A stretch of DNA of 64,000 nucleotides from assembly GCA_020636445.1 (NCBI GenBank), contig JACJXV010000015.1:15666-79665 (forward strand), in the 5' to 3' direction. A model generated the notes under the pieces. It did not search any database. It worked only from the letters and a program-made list of their open reading frames with translations, and had not been told where the DNA came from. This document shows positions 1 to 8,499 of this stretch, piece after piece. The DNA is from Lewinellaceae bacterium. Its GTDB lineage: Bacteria > Bacteroidota > Bacteroidia > Chitinophagales > Saprospiraceae. How positions within the stretch are numbered: the first letter of the stretch is position 1; every line of letters starts with the position of its first letter. A program made the translations under genes and the position numbers.

Positions 1-531
1 GAAGCTTGTTTGCAAGCAGGAGTACCCATTGTCGTTGGAACTACCGCCTGGCTCGACCAGCTGGATGAAGTAAAGAAGCGTTGTGCAATTTGCGAGGGGG
101 CGCTGTTTTATGCTTCTAATTTCAGTATTGGGGTGAATATTTTCTTTGCTGTTAATCGCTACCTGGCCCAACTCATGGCACCGCAAACAGATTATGAAGT
201 AAAACTTCGGGAAATTCATCATACCCAAAAATTGGATGCACCCAGCGGAACAGCCATTACCCTGGCCGAATCTATTTTGCAGGCCTTACCCCGTAAGAAT
301 CAATGGGTGAATCAACCCTCACAAGTGTCAGAAAATCTTGAGATTATATCAGAGAGGATAGATCCGACTCCGGGAACGCACGAGGTTACTTATTCTTCCC
401 CAATTGATACCATTACAATTCATCATGAAGCCCATTCCCGGGAAGGATTTGCCCGGGGTGCCCTGCAGGCTGCTGCCTGGTTGGTTGGAAAAAAGGGGGT
501 TTTTACCATGCAGGATATGTTGGGATTTTAA
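1..531 (+). CDS. dapB: 4-hydroxy-tetrahydrodipicolinate reductase, 5' end outside window
   Basis: DapB reduces hydroxy-tetrahydrodipicolinate with NAD(P)H in the cytoplasmic lysine/diaminopimelate pathway. Frame 1 is open from base 1, so the gene starts before the window and the N-terminal Rossmann half is mostly missing. What remains has the GTT-W stretch near the nucleotide site, then the family signature EIHHTQKLDAPSGTA (about 60 residues into the visible part) with the catalytic His pair, Lys and DAPSGTA loop, and a normal C-terminus. In many Bacteroidota dapB sits beside DUF5683/parB; here those lie 40 kb away. Identification is firm; only the start is unknown. Confidence 0.95.
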   Translation, partial: EACLQAGVPIVVGTTAWLDQLDEVKKRCAICEGALFYASNFSIGVNIFFAVNRYLAQLMAPQTDYEVKLREIHHTQKLDAPSGTAITLAESILQALPRKNQWVNQPSQVSENLEIISERIDPTPGTHEVTYSSPIDTITIHHEAHSREGFARGALQAAAWLVGKKGVFTMQDMLGF

Positions 532-584
532 CCAATACCAAGCCTAAACGATCGTTTAAGCATAAATATAAGGAGTAACAGGAT

Positions 585-1667
585 ATGAAAAAATCATTGC
601 GTTGGTTGGGCGGAAGCTTCTCATTGGTGGCCCTCTATTTGGGATGGGTATTAATTCCCGGAACCTTAACTGATTATCAACCGCCAGCCAAGGACGTTGC
701 CCTGGTAACGCAGGACGCTGCTGATAATGCGAAACCCGATTCTGTTATATCCCTAGCGATCTGGAATATGGGTTATGCGGGCTTAGGGGCCGAATCTGAT
801 TTTTTCTACGAACACAGTAGCTTGTTATCCAACGGGCACATGATTCGGGCCCCACGACCCCTAACGGAACGGAACCTCAAAGCTGCTGTTGATTTTGTCA
901 AACAGACCCAAACCGATTTTTTCCTTTTCCAGGAGGTTGACCTGAAGTCCAGACGCAGTTATTTTATGAATGAGTTTGCGCAATTAGCGGCAGCAGCTCC
1001 TGATTTCCACGCCGCTTTTTTCACCAATTATCAAGTCAAACGAGTACCTGTACCTATCCTCGAGCCTTGGCGCGCCTATGGTGCCGTGCATAGTGGAATC
1101 GCTACATTGTCGCGATACCAGCCCGAGGAGGTAACGCGTATCCAACTGCCTGGTGCTTTTGCCTGGCCAATCCGAATCTTTCAGCTGGACCGTTGTCTGG
1201 GTGTGGAGTCATTCGCACTGGATAATGGTAAAAAATTGATTGTCATCAATTTACACAACTCGGCTTACGACAAAGATGGTGCCATGAAGGCCCAAGAATT
1301 ACAGGCGCTCAAAGCCCTGGTGTTAGCCGAATATGCTGCGGGGAATTATGTAATTGTCGGGGGAGATTGGAATCAATGCCCGCCCTTTTTTCCTTGTGAT
1401 ACCTTTCGGGAAATGCCCGAAGGCTATGGTCAATTTAATATGGCGGCTGATTTACTGACGGCGGATTGGCAATGGATCTATGATCCAACGACCCCAACCA
1501 ACCGGAAAGTAGACGAAGTCTATGACCCTGAAAAAACCTTTGTCACGCTGATAGATTATTTTTTGGTATCCCCCAATATTCAGATCAAAAAGGTACGCAC
1601 CATTGACCAGGGTTTTCAGTTCTCGGATCACCAACCCGTGTGGATGGAAGTAGTGTTGAAGCAATAA
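585..1667 (+). CDS. endonuclease/exonuclease/phosphatase (EEP) family protein, exported or membrane-anchored
   Basis: A 360-residue protein with an N-terminal hydrophobic segment (residues 6-26) that looks like a signal peptide or signal anchor. The EEP (DNase I-like) fold is indicated by an IWNMGYAG strand near residue 60, FLFQEVD with the metal-binding Glu, the GGDWNQCP motif near residue 260, and the C-terminal SDHQPVWMEV catalytic Asp-His motif. Enzymes of this fold cleave phosphodiesters or phosphomonoesters with Mg2+; the substrate cannot be read from sequence. It starts 54 bp after dapB. Its location suggests an extracytoplasmic nuclease or phosphodiesterase, which is inference. Confidence 0.8.
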   Translation: MKKSLRWLGGSFSLVALYLGWVLIPGTLTDYQPPAKDVALVTQDAADNAKPDSVISLAIWNMGYAGLGAESDFFYEHSSLLSNGHMIRAPRPLTERNLKAAVDFVKQTQTDFFLFQEVDLKSRRSYFMNEFAQLAAAAPDFHAAFFTNYQVKRVPVPILEPWRAYGAVHSGIATLSRYQPEEVTRIQLPGAFAWPIRIFQLDRCLGVESFALDNGKKLIVINLHNSAYDKDGAMKAQELQALKALVLAEYAAGNYVIVGGDWNQCPPFFPCDTFREMPEGYGQFNMAADLLTADWQWIYDPTTPTNRKVDEVYDPEKTFVTLIDYFLVSPNIQIKKVRTIDQGFQFSDHQPVWMEVVLKQ

Positions 1668-1721
1668 CCGAACGGGCGATTAGCTACAGTGTAACATGAA
1701 TAATTACTGCTTTTTTGCTGG

Positions 1722-1938
1722 TGTGAGCAGTGAGCAGTGAAATGGGAAATGGGAAATGGGAAATAGGAAATCATGACCTGGACTGAATAACGTTGACAGG
1801 TATTTGATAAATAATTCAAAACTGTATTCTTATTTGTCCATGTTCTTTTGGCTGATCCAAGAGGATAAAGGCGGGTAAAACCGCTCAACGAATACCGCTC
1901 AACAATAACCAGTAGGCGAGTTAATCCGGCTTCTTTTA
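1722..1938. repeat. composite dispersed intergenic repeat
   Basis: The gap 1668-1974 between convergent genes contains GTGAGCAGTGAGCAG (1722-1737), a tandem of GGAAAT-type heptamers (about 1741-1772), two ACCGCTCAAC-like copies (about 1879-1906) and TTAATCCGGCTTCTTTT (1921-1937). The same blocks occur in the same order at 44198-44397, and single blocks recur at 9781, 22034 and 45112. No gene is supported here. Confidence 0.6.
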
Positions 1939-1974
1939 GGTGAATTTTTTTGTATTTATTTATGTTGCAAAGCA

Positions 1975-3399
1975 TTAGCCCTCCAGTTCGGCAATTTTTT
2001 CCAGCAGCCACTTGCGGGAAGCAATATTCTTGGTGGCTTCTACTTCCTTTTTGACCTTTTCCAGGGTTTTTTGGTCGCCGGGGATGGTTTTTACCAATTT
2101 CTTAGTGAATTTGATCAGGTTCTTATAGTCTGACTTTTTACTTTCGGGGATTCCTTTGTTCCGGTTGAGAAAGGCCCGGAAACTCTCGAGGAGGAAGTAG
2201 AGGGGGTCAATTTCTTCTGTATCATAATACGTGTGCAAGAGCATGGTTTTAGAGTTCAGGTTATAGGTAATATCCTCATATTCCACGGATTGCAGCAATT
2301 CGATAACCTTGTCGTATTTTTTCTGGTAAAAGTAGAGCTGGGCGAGGTTGAAGGTAAGTGCGTTTTCCCGCTGATCTTCAGGCAGGTAGTTGGCATAATT
2401 AACAATAAAATTCTCGATGTAGGCAAATTCTCCCAGGCGCAGGCCAATGACTACCGTGTTGCGGAAAGACCAGGCCGAGAGCTGCCCGTCGTTAATTAAC
2501 AATCCATTTTCGATTGATTCCCGATAGAGCACAAAAAGTTCATGGAGGAATTTACTATTGCCCTGGTTGATTTGACGGACACAATAATTCTGGGCCGCAG
2601 TGTACAAATCCACTGCTTCTTCTTTGGGGAAAACCAGCGCGTATTCATCCAGCATTTTCTTTAGCTGATAGTAATATTCCTCTTCCCGCGGTTTGGTATA
2701 CATGTTGAAAATCTGGTAATATATCCCGATAGGGGGGACTGATGTCAGTTCGTATTTTTCCACCAGGGATGGAATTTCATCTATGAAGCGGGTTTCATAG
2801 TCGTGGCTGGATACATTCTGACGAGAAAGGGCGTTACAGAAAATGCGCAATTTTTCAGATAGGTAGAAGACATCGAGGTTATAGGAAATTTCATCGAGGT
2901 TGGTTTTTACGGTTCGCTTTTCCTCGAAATCGGTTAGCTCGTAATAGTTCTTTTCAATCAAGTATTGCCCCAGGTAATATCCCCCTGCCCGGTGGGGTTG
3001 TTTCTCGGCATTGGCGCGGGCTGCGCGGGTAGCTGTACTGTATAGCGGAGAAAGCTTCTTTTGCCGGATTCCTTCCAGGAGAAAAATAGATTCATTCAGC
3101 GGGTTTTCCTGATATTTTTCCAACGCCAGGAAACTTTCTACCAATTTTAACAAGTCAGAGAGATACTTTCGCATGCGAACATCGTCATAAGGTTGTTCGA
3201 TTTCATTAATCTCCCAGAAAGCTTCTTTTTCCAGTAGTTCCTCCAATTGAGGTTGGTTAATATCGGCAAGTAGCCACTCGAAAAGGTTGACAATAACCTC
3301 GTTGCGGTTGAAGACAGGGGATAGTAAAAACTTGCGGAGGCGGTTCTGTTCAATTTTGTTGAAATTAAGCAGCACCTGGTACAATTTTGTTTCGCGCAT
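1975..3399 (-). CDS. hypothetical protein, predicted all-helical (TPR-like)
   Basis: A 474-residue protein rich in Leu, Glu, Lys and Tyr with no signal peptide and no membrane segment. It appears almost wholly alpha-helical, with helix pairs such as LAQLYFYQKKYDKVIELL (around residue 345) that resemble TPR units. I do not recognise a named family. It starts at an ATG about 280 bp from the divergent gene at 3678 and converges on the EEP gene. A scaffold role would be a guess. Confidence 0.65.
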   Translation of the reverse strand: MRETKLYQVLLNFNKIEQNRLRKFLLSPVFNRNEVIVNLFEWLLADINQPQLEELLEKEAFWEINEIEQPYDDVRMRKYLSDLLKLVESFLALEKYQENPLNESIFLLEGIRQKKLSPLYSTATRAARANAEKQPHRAGGYYLGQYLIEKNYYELTDFEEKRTVKTNLDEISYNLDVFYLSEKLRIFCNALSRQNVSSHDYETRFIDEIPSLVEKYELTSVPPIGIYYQIFNMYTKPREEEYYYQLKKMLDEYALVFPKEEAVDLYTAAQNYCVRQINQGNSKFLHELFVLYRESIENGLLINDGQLSAWSFRNTVVIGLRLGEFAYIENFIVNYANYLPEDQRENALTFNLAQLYFYQKKYDKVIELLQSVEYEDITYNLNSKTMLLHTYYDTEEIDPLYFLLESFRAFLNRNKGIPESKKSDYKNLIKFTKKLVKTIPGDQKTLEKVKKEVEATKNIASRKWLLEKIAELEG

Positions 3400-3677
3400 G
3401 CGTTGATGGGATTAAGCTATTTTTTTCACAATATCACTTTTTTCTACATAATTCAAGCGGGAATACTTTACAGATTTATTCATATATGCCAAGAAAATGC
3501 CATTAGTTGTCTCTTTCACAAGTGTAATCGGATTTCATGATCTGACCCCGGTGGAATTTTTGGCTAAAAAGGCAGTAAAAATTAACCTTAACTAGAAAAA
3601 AAATCCACGATAAATCGTATCTTTCGACCGAATAGTTCTTTCTGTTCGCAAGCAATGAGTTATAAATCCACGAAGCC

Positions 3678-6233
3678 ATGAATGTATCTTTACAAAAAAC
3701 ACTATTTTCCCTCGTTGCCTGCCTCCTCTTGGTAGGTCTGGGGCGCTTGCCCGCCCAGACCACCTTCCGCGACACACTCGATGTGCTAATCGATTCGCAG
3801 GGGGAATACTATTTCGAGGCATACCGATCACCATCGGGGATTTTTCAGCTGCCTCAAAATGGCACCGCTGTGATCGCATCAACTACCTATCTGGGGAATT
3901 CAAAAACGCTCTACAAAATTATTTACACTCCAAAACCCGGATTCCTGGGTAACGATTCTTTTACCTACAACCGTATGACAGGCACTTCCTTTCGGACGCT
4001 TGAAGTCTGGGAAGTATTAGTTCGGGTGAAAAAATCAGAAATCAGAGCAGAACCTGACTTGTTCTATGTGCCTGCTAATTCTCCACCAGTAAGCCTGGAC
4101 GTTTTAACTAATGATTTCAGTAATGCCGGTGGAATTCGGGTAAATAACATTTCAACTGTCAATAACGGGAGTGTCAATTTTACCCCGGGAAGTTCTTTTC
4201 TGCAATTTACGCCAACTCCTGGATTCAGTGGGACGGCTCAATTAAACTATACGGTTTGTGACCGCCTGGGGGTTTGTGATCAGGCTTCCGTTAGCATTGC
4301 GGTGGTAGATGAATCCAAACTCCAGCAGGATACGCTGCGGTTGTACACCCGCATGGAAGAAAGCCTGGATATCCTGGTGCCCGATCAGTTTCTGCTGTTG
4401 CAGGAACCTCAACACGGCATTTTTGATCCAGCTGCGAATATTCCGGTTTACTATCCCACTGCAGGGTTCACCGGGAAAGATTATTTGCGCTTTAGCCGCG
4501 GTAACAACCACCTGTTGGTTGAACTCAACGTACTCAATGCGCGTAGAAATAAATTTGCTGTTGACGATCAGGTTCGGATTCTTCCTGGAGGAACTACCGA
4601 AATCGATTTGCTCGCCAATGATGGTTATGGCTATGGTGCAGGGTGTGTCAGTGTGGGTCAACCCAAGTACGGCAACGTAATTTATGATGGCACCCTGAAG
4701 GGGCAGGTTGTATATCAGGCCCCTGCGGGCTTTAGCGGGGTAGACCAGTTTACCTACTCCAGCATGAAACCAGGCTGCTCCGGGGCAATTGAAACGGCTA
4801 TCGTTTACGTTTATGTAAGCAACTACGAGCCAGCATATACAAAATTTTTACTGCGAACTCCTCACGCCACGCCGTTGAAGATTACCCATAATGCGCCGAT
4901 TAAGGAGTATAACTTTAAAATCGAGCAACAAGGGCAACGGGGCAGGATGTTATTCCTGCAGGGCAATGTGGATACCTTGATTCTGGGACAGCGTATAACG
5001 GGCTATAATTTATTGCTCTATGTTCCTACCCCTGGCGAAACGGGCTTGGATGAGGTTGAAATAACCTATTGTATCCCAGGCATTACAGGGGGTTGTACCT
5101 ATCGGAAAAGTGTAAAGTTAGAAATTGATATTCTCAATATCATTACTGATGGACGGCTCTGCGTTGAAGATTGTATCTGGGCAGGGGATACCAATAATGA
5201 TGGTATTGTCAATATGGAAGATTTATTGCCTATCGGTCTCTTCATGGGCGAGGTTGGCAAGCCACGCTCACCCTATTACAAAATGGAATGGTTCGGTAAG
5301 TTCGGTCCTAACTGGGCAAACCCGTATGCCGATTTGGGGTATGACCTGAAACATATCGACTCCGATGGCGACAGCTTGATTACGGCTTTGGATACGACGG
5401 CAATTCGCGAGTTCTATGGACTTACGCACGCCTTGGTGGCCAAGCCACTTCCTTACTATAATTTTAACATGCGCTTGGAAGGGGATGTTTCCGTCAAGCC
5501 CGGAGATATGATCGAATTGAATTTGGTAATCGGCGATAATGCCAATCCGGTTCTCGATCTTTATGGCTTTACCTTCTCGCTGCCTTATAATACTCAATTC
5601 TTTAAGCGGGATCAGGCTTCACTTTCCTTCGCTTCTAATAGCTGGTTGTCCTACAATTCTCCGGTAGTTAGCATGAGTCGGAATGACCGTCGCGGTCTGA
5701 TCGAAGCAGGATTTACGCGTACCAACGGTTTGCCTGTCTCTGGCTTTGGGAAAGTAGGAACTGCCCGTTTCATCGTTGTAGAAGATATTTCGGGGATCCG
5801 TCCAACAGATGGCAGTTCCCAAATTGAAGTTGAGTTTGGTGGCCTTGCTACCGGAATGAGCAGCACGGGTCAAGCTTTTGGTATTTGGGTGGAACCCTTC
5901 AAGATTACGATCGATTTGGACCAACAGAAGCCTGCAAACCCCGGTAACGAAGATCGCAGCCGGAAAAACAATCGCTTTACAGTACTGGATCCCTCTTTAC
6001 TCAAGGTGTTCCCAAATCCAAGTACAGATTGGATGAATCTTTACCTTAATGGGGGAATGGATATGCAGCGCATTCAGGTATTCAACATCGCTGGGCAGTT
6101 ACAATATGATTCTGGCGATCTGCAAAATCGCTCTGCTCAGATACCTGTAGGTGACTGGCGCGAAGGGATCTATATCGTTAAGGCCTTTACCAGCGAAGGA
6201 GTGGTACACCAAAAATTTGAAGTCATTAAGTAA
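3678..6233 (+). CDS. secreted multidomain protein with cadherin-like repeats, dockerin-like Ca sites and T9SS sorting domain
   Basis: An 851-residue protein with a clear signal peptide (residues 1-27, ending LPAQ). The middle carries repeated Ig/cadherin-like units with the phrases P.PGFLGNDSFTY, TPGFSGTAQLNYTV and APAGFSGVDQFTYSS, typical of tandem-95/VCBS-like surface repeats. Around residues 503-575 are two EF-hand/dockerin-like loops (DTNNDGIVNMEDL and DSDGDSLITALD). A cohesin-like segment may follow (about residues 600-750). The last ~80 residues form a type A T9SS sorting domain: LLKVFPNPSTDWMNLYL, a VFNIAGQ strand and a final basic strand. It is likely exported through the Sec system and T9SS and attached to the cell surface. 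Its ligand is unknown. Confidence 0.85.
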   Translation: MNVSLQKTLFSLVACLLLVGLGRLPAQTTFRDTLDVLIDSQGEYYFEAYRSPSGIFQLPQNGTAVIASTTYLGNSKTLYKIIYTPKPGFLGNDSFTYNRMTGTSFRTLEVWEVLVRVKKSEIRAEPDLFYVPANSPPVSLDVLTNDFSNAGGIRVNNISTVNNGSVNFTPGSSFLQFTPTPGFSGTAQLNYTVCDRLGVCDQASVSIAVVDESKLQQDTLRLYTRMEESLDILVPDQFLLLQEPQHGIFDPAANIPVYYPTAGFTGKDYLRFSRGNNHLLVELNVLNARRNKFAVDDQVRILPGGTTEIDLLANDGYGYGAGCVSVGQPKYGNVIYDGTLKGQVVYQAPAGFSGVDQFTYSSMKPGCSGAIETAIVYVYVSNYEPAYTKFLLRTPHATPLKITHNAPIKEYNFKIEQQGQRGRMLFLQGNVDTLILGQRITGYNLLLYVPTPGETGLDEVEITYCIPGITGGCTYRKSVKLEIDILNIITDGRLCVEDCIWAGDTNNDGIVNMEDLLPIGLFMGEVGKPRSPYYKMEWFGKFGPNWANPYADLGYDLKHIDSDGDSLITALDTTAIREFYGLTHALVAKPLPYYNFNMRLEGDVSVKPGDMIELNLVIGDNANPVLDLYGFTFSLPYNTQFFKRDQASLSFASNSWLSYNSPVVSMSRNDRRGLIEAGFTRTNGLPVSGFGKVGTARFIVVEDISGIRPTDGSSQIEVEFGGLATGMSSTGQAFGIWVEPFKITIDLDQQKPANPGNEDRSRKNNRFTVLDPSLLKVFPNPSTDWMNLYLNGGMDMQRIQVFNIAGQLQYDSGDLQNRSAQIPVGDWREGIYIVKAFTSEGVVHQKFEVIK

Positions 6234-6350
6234 GTCGCAGTATCGGGCTATTCATATTCATATTTCTTTTTTTTACATAATTTTGCAACCCGTACTTTCG
6301 TTACTTTATTGAACTCAAAAACGAAGACATTCATTATTTTTTATATTCGT

Positions 6351-6401
6351 GGAATTATAATCATTGCTTATGAGTCGCACAGAAATGTGCGACTTTTTTT
6401 T
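6351..6401 (+). ncRNA. candidate small RNA/terminator unit 1 of 3
   Basis: A degenerate copy of the lead-in (TTCGTGGAATTATAAT, 6351-6366) is followed by a 9-bp perfect stem (6373-6381 with 6386-6394) closed by a GAAA tetraloop and a T run to 6401. This alone would pass as the terminator of the 3678-6233 gene. The shared lead-in with the two following units suggests a duplicated short transcription unit. Confidence 0.4.
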
Positions 6402-6590
6402 GTTTTTCACAAAAATGATTTAAAAGGCTTTTTATACTTTGTTTTGTTTCTGTTATTGGGTTGGTTTTTTTTCACAAAGGGAAGATTTTGTCTTTGTTCC
6501 AAGTGAAAAAAAGGTGAATATTTGTATTGTGATAGGAAAGGAACAAGAAAGGTTGTTCGAACTGTCACCAATAATGTCGAAAGTAGAATT

Positions 6591-6653
6591 TGTTCATGGG
6601 ATTATAATTTGTTAGAGGTGAGTCGCTTCTGCACCCCGTTTGAAGCGACTCAC
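6591..6653 (+). ncRNA. candidate small RNA/hairpin unit 2 of 3
   Basis: A 20-bp lead-in at 6591-6610 is identical to that at 6769-6788. It is followed by a perfect 12-bp stem (6618-6629 with 6642-6653) and a 12-nt loop. The stem shares TGAGTCGC with unit 1. There is no clean T run after it. Upstream, GTATTGTGATAGGAAAGGAA (about 6523) resembles the sequence before unit 3, so the repeated unit is longer than the hairpin. Confidence 0.4.
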
Positions 6654-6768
6654 ATTCTTCTTCGACAAAATTGGCCTGCTTTTTGAAGGTAGTATTTGAG
6701 GAGAAAGGAAAGCAACAAAAAGCAATAGGCTCCGAAATACCAAAAGGTATTTCACCTGATTATGGATA

Positions 6769-6828
6769 TGTTCATGGGATTATAATTTATTGTGCCAGGA
6801 TCGCATCGATTAGATGCGATCTTTTTTT
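6769..6828 (+). ncRNA. candidate small RNA/terminator unit 3 of 3
   Basis: This unit has the exact 20-bp lead-in of unit 2, then a 9-bp perfect stem (6799-6807 with 6813-6821), a 5-nt loop and seven T residues on the + strand. The T run is on the + side, so it does not serve as the terminator of the minus-strand kinase gene that ends at 6827. Expression and size are unknown. Confidence 0.4.
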
Positions 6829-7702
6829 ATGCCCATATCCGAAGGATTTCCCGAACCTGACTTGTGTAGGCAAAGCCAAACAGGTTTACATGAACTAACA
6901 GAAAATAAAGTTGGAATAATGTCCGGCGGTTTTCGGCACCTGGCGTTAAGGGGAAATGGGCTGCATAGGCCTCAAAAAATCGGGACGCAAAACCTCCAAA
7001 TAAGTGAGCCATCGCAAGATCTAGTTCCCGGTGGGCGTAAGCCACCGCTGGATCAATGAGTATTGCTTGCTGATTGGGCCCTACCAGTATATTGCCACGC
7101 CAAAAGTCGCCGTGGATTAAGCTCGGTTGCTCTTCGGGAATTAGGGAGGGTAAGTTTTTTACAATACGATCAAGGATTTCACTTTCATGCTTTCCCAGGT
7201 ATCCCTGCTGCCTGGCTAATGCCATCTGGGGAAGTAGCCGGTATTCGCCATAAAAAGCTGAAAAGCTCGTACTCGGTGTATTGTACTGAGACAGTGAGCC
7301 AATAAAGTTATCGGTGGCAAAGCCAAATTGGCTGGCCTGAATGTGGTGGAGCTGGGCCATTCCAAGGCCTAAGTTTTCCCAGAATAGGACTTTTGGGTTT
7401 TCGGAAGGAATGAACTCTAGTAGCAGGAAGGCGCTATGAGCAGATGCCTGTTTACATGCCAGCATTTCGGGAATCCGTAAATGGGAAGCAGCACTTATCG
7501 CCTGCAGGCCGGCAGCTTCGGCTTGAAACATAGCGAGTGCTTCCGGGTGGGTATTCCACTTAAGGAAAAAGTCACCGGCAGAGGTGCTTAGTTTGATCGC
7601 CTTACTAATATCTCCGCCGCTAAGGACCTGGTAGGAGATTAGCGGCGCAGGAAGATAAGGGACGCAGGCATCACGAATAAATGGGGAAAAAATTTCTCCC
7701 AT
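6827..7702 (-). CDS. fructosamine/ketosamine-3-kinase family protein
   Basis: A 291-residue cytoplasmic kinase of the fructosamine-3-kinase (APH-like) fold, a family that phosphorylates sugar adducts on amines so that they decay (protein deglycation). Visible features are an FFLKWNTHPEALAMFQAEAAGL segment in two parts (Lys and Glu of the N-lobe), the catalytic loop LIHGDFWRGNIL (about residue 195) and the metal-binding IDPAVAYAHRE motif. Length is normal. Its start codon adjoins the stop of the response regulator (1 bp apart), so it is probably the last gene of an operon with the two-component system. Confidence 0.88.
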   Translation of the reverse strand: MGEIFSPFIRDACVPYLPAPLISYQVLSGGDISKAIKLSTSAGDFFLKWNTHPEALAMFQAEAAGLQAISAASHLRIPEMLACKQASAHSAFLLLEFIPSENPKVLFWENLGLGMAQLHHIQASQFGFATDNFIGSLSQYNTPSTSFSAFYGEYRLLPQMALARQQGYLGKHESEILDRIVKNLPSLIPEEQPSLIHGDFWRGNILVGPNQQAILIDPAVAYAHRELDLAMAHLFGGFASRFFEAYAAHFPLTPGAENRRTLFQLYFLLVHVNLFGFAYTSQVREILRIWA

Positions 7703-8437
7703 TTACAAGCGATTCTTGTTAATGATTTCCAGTAATTCGTCTCGATAGTTTTTACCTACAGGCAGGTGTTTGACTTGCCCTTTTTCCATGACCTCCACCA
7801 TGTTGCCAACAATAGCATTGATCTTATTGATATTGACAATGTAAGATCGGTGAATCCGCTTGAACATACTCAAGGGGAGTTTGTCCTCCAGGCTTTTCAT
7901 GGTCTGTAGGGTAATTACCCGCTGGGTTTCCATCCTTATGATCACATAATCTTTTAACCCCTCAATATAGATGATTTCAGGGTAGTTAACTTTGATCAAC
8001 TTTTTGTCCGCTTTGACAAATATGAAATCCTCACCATCCATTGGTGCCTCCGTTGATGCCTGGTGAGCGTCCCGACGTTGCAGCTCCAGTTGGTCCACGG
8101 CCTTATTGACGGCTTTCATAAACCGATCCAGTGAAATAGGCTTGAGCAGGTAGTCGAGTGCATTCAGTTCAAATCCCTCAATGGCATAATTAGGATATGC
8201 CGTAGTGAAGATGACTAATGGCGGCTTAGCCAGTGTCTTGAGGAAGTCGATGCCGGTTAGTTGAGGCATCTGAATGTCGAGAAACATCAGGTCGATCTTT
8301 TCTTGCTTCAGCGCTTCGTTGGCTTCCAGGGCATTGCTACATTTCTTAATTAGTTTGAGCTCAGGAATTTTTTCAATGTAGGTTTCCAAAACGTCCTGTG
8401 CAAGGGGTTCGTCATCGACGATAAGTACATTAACCAT
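7703..8437 (-). CDS. LytTR-type DNA-binding response regulator
   Basis: A 244-residue regulator. Residues 1-120 form a receiver domain with the acidic pair DDE (8-10), the phospho-acceptor D54 in FLDIQMP, the Thr of IFTTAYPNYA and the Lys of LLKPIS. Residues ~140-240 form a LytTR DNA-binding domain (FIFVKADKKLIKVNY; FKRIHRSYIVNINKI). The cognate histidine kinase lies 62 bp upstream, so kinase, regulator and fructosamine kinase are probably co-transcribed. The target genes are not evident. Confidence 0.95.
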   Translation of the reverse strand: MVNVLIVDDEPLAQDVLETYIEKIPELKLIKKCSNALEANEALKQEKIDLMFLDIQMPQLTGIDFLKTLAKPPLVIFTTAYPNYAIEGFELNALDYLLKPISLDRFMKAVNKAVDQLELQRRDAHQASTEAPMDGEDFIFVKADKKLIKVNYPEIIYIEGLKDYVIIRMETQRVITLQTMKSLEDKLPLSMFKRIHRSYIVNINKINAIVGNMVEVMEKGQVKHLPVGKNYRDELLEIINKNRL

Positions 8438-8499
8438 AATGATTAGTTGTAGGTATTAAATTACTGCATACATCCAGGAGCAAATGCAGGGATGTACAC

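Noticed and set aside
1628..2011. A 127-codon minus-strand open frame between the EEP gene and the 474-residue gene
   Set aside because: It lies in the dispersed repeat and overlaps the ends of two real genes; its protein is low in recognisable structure.
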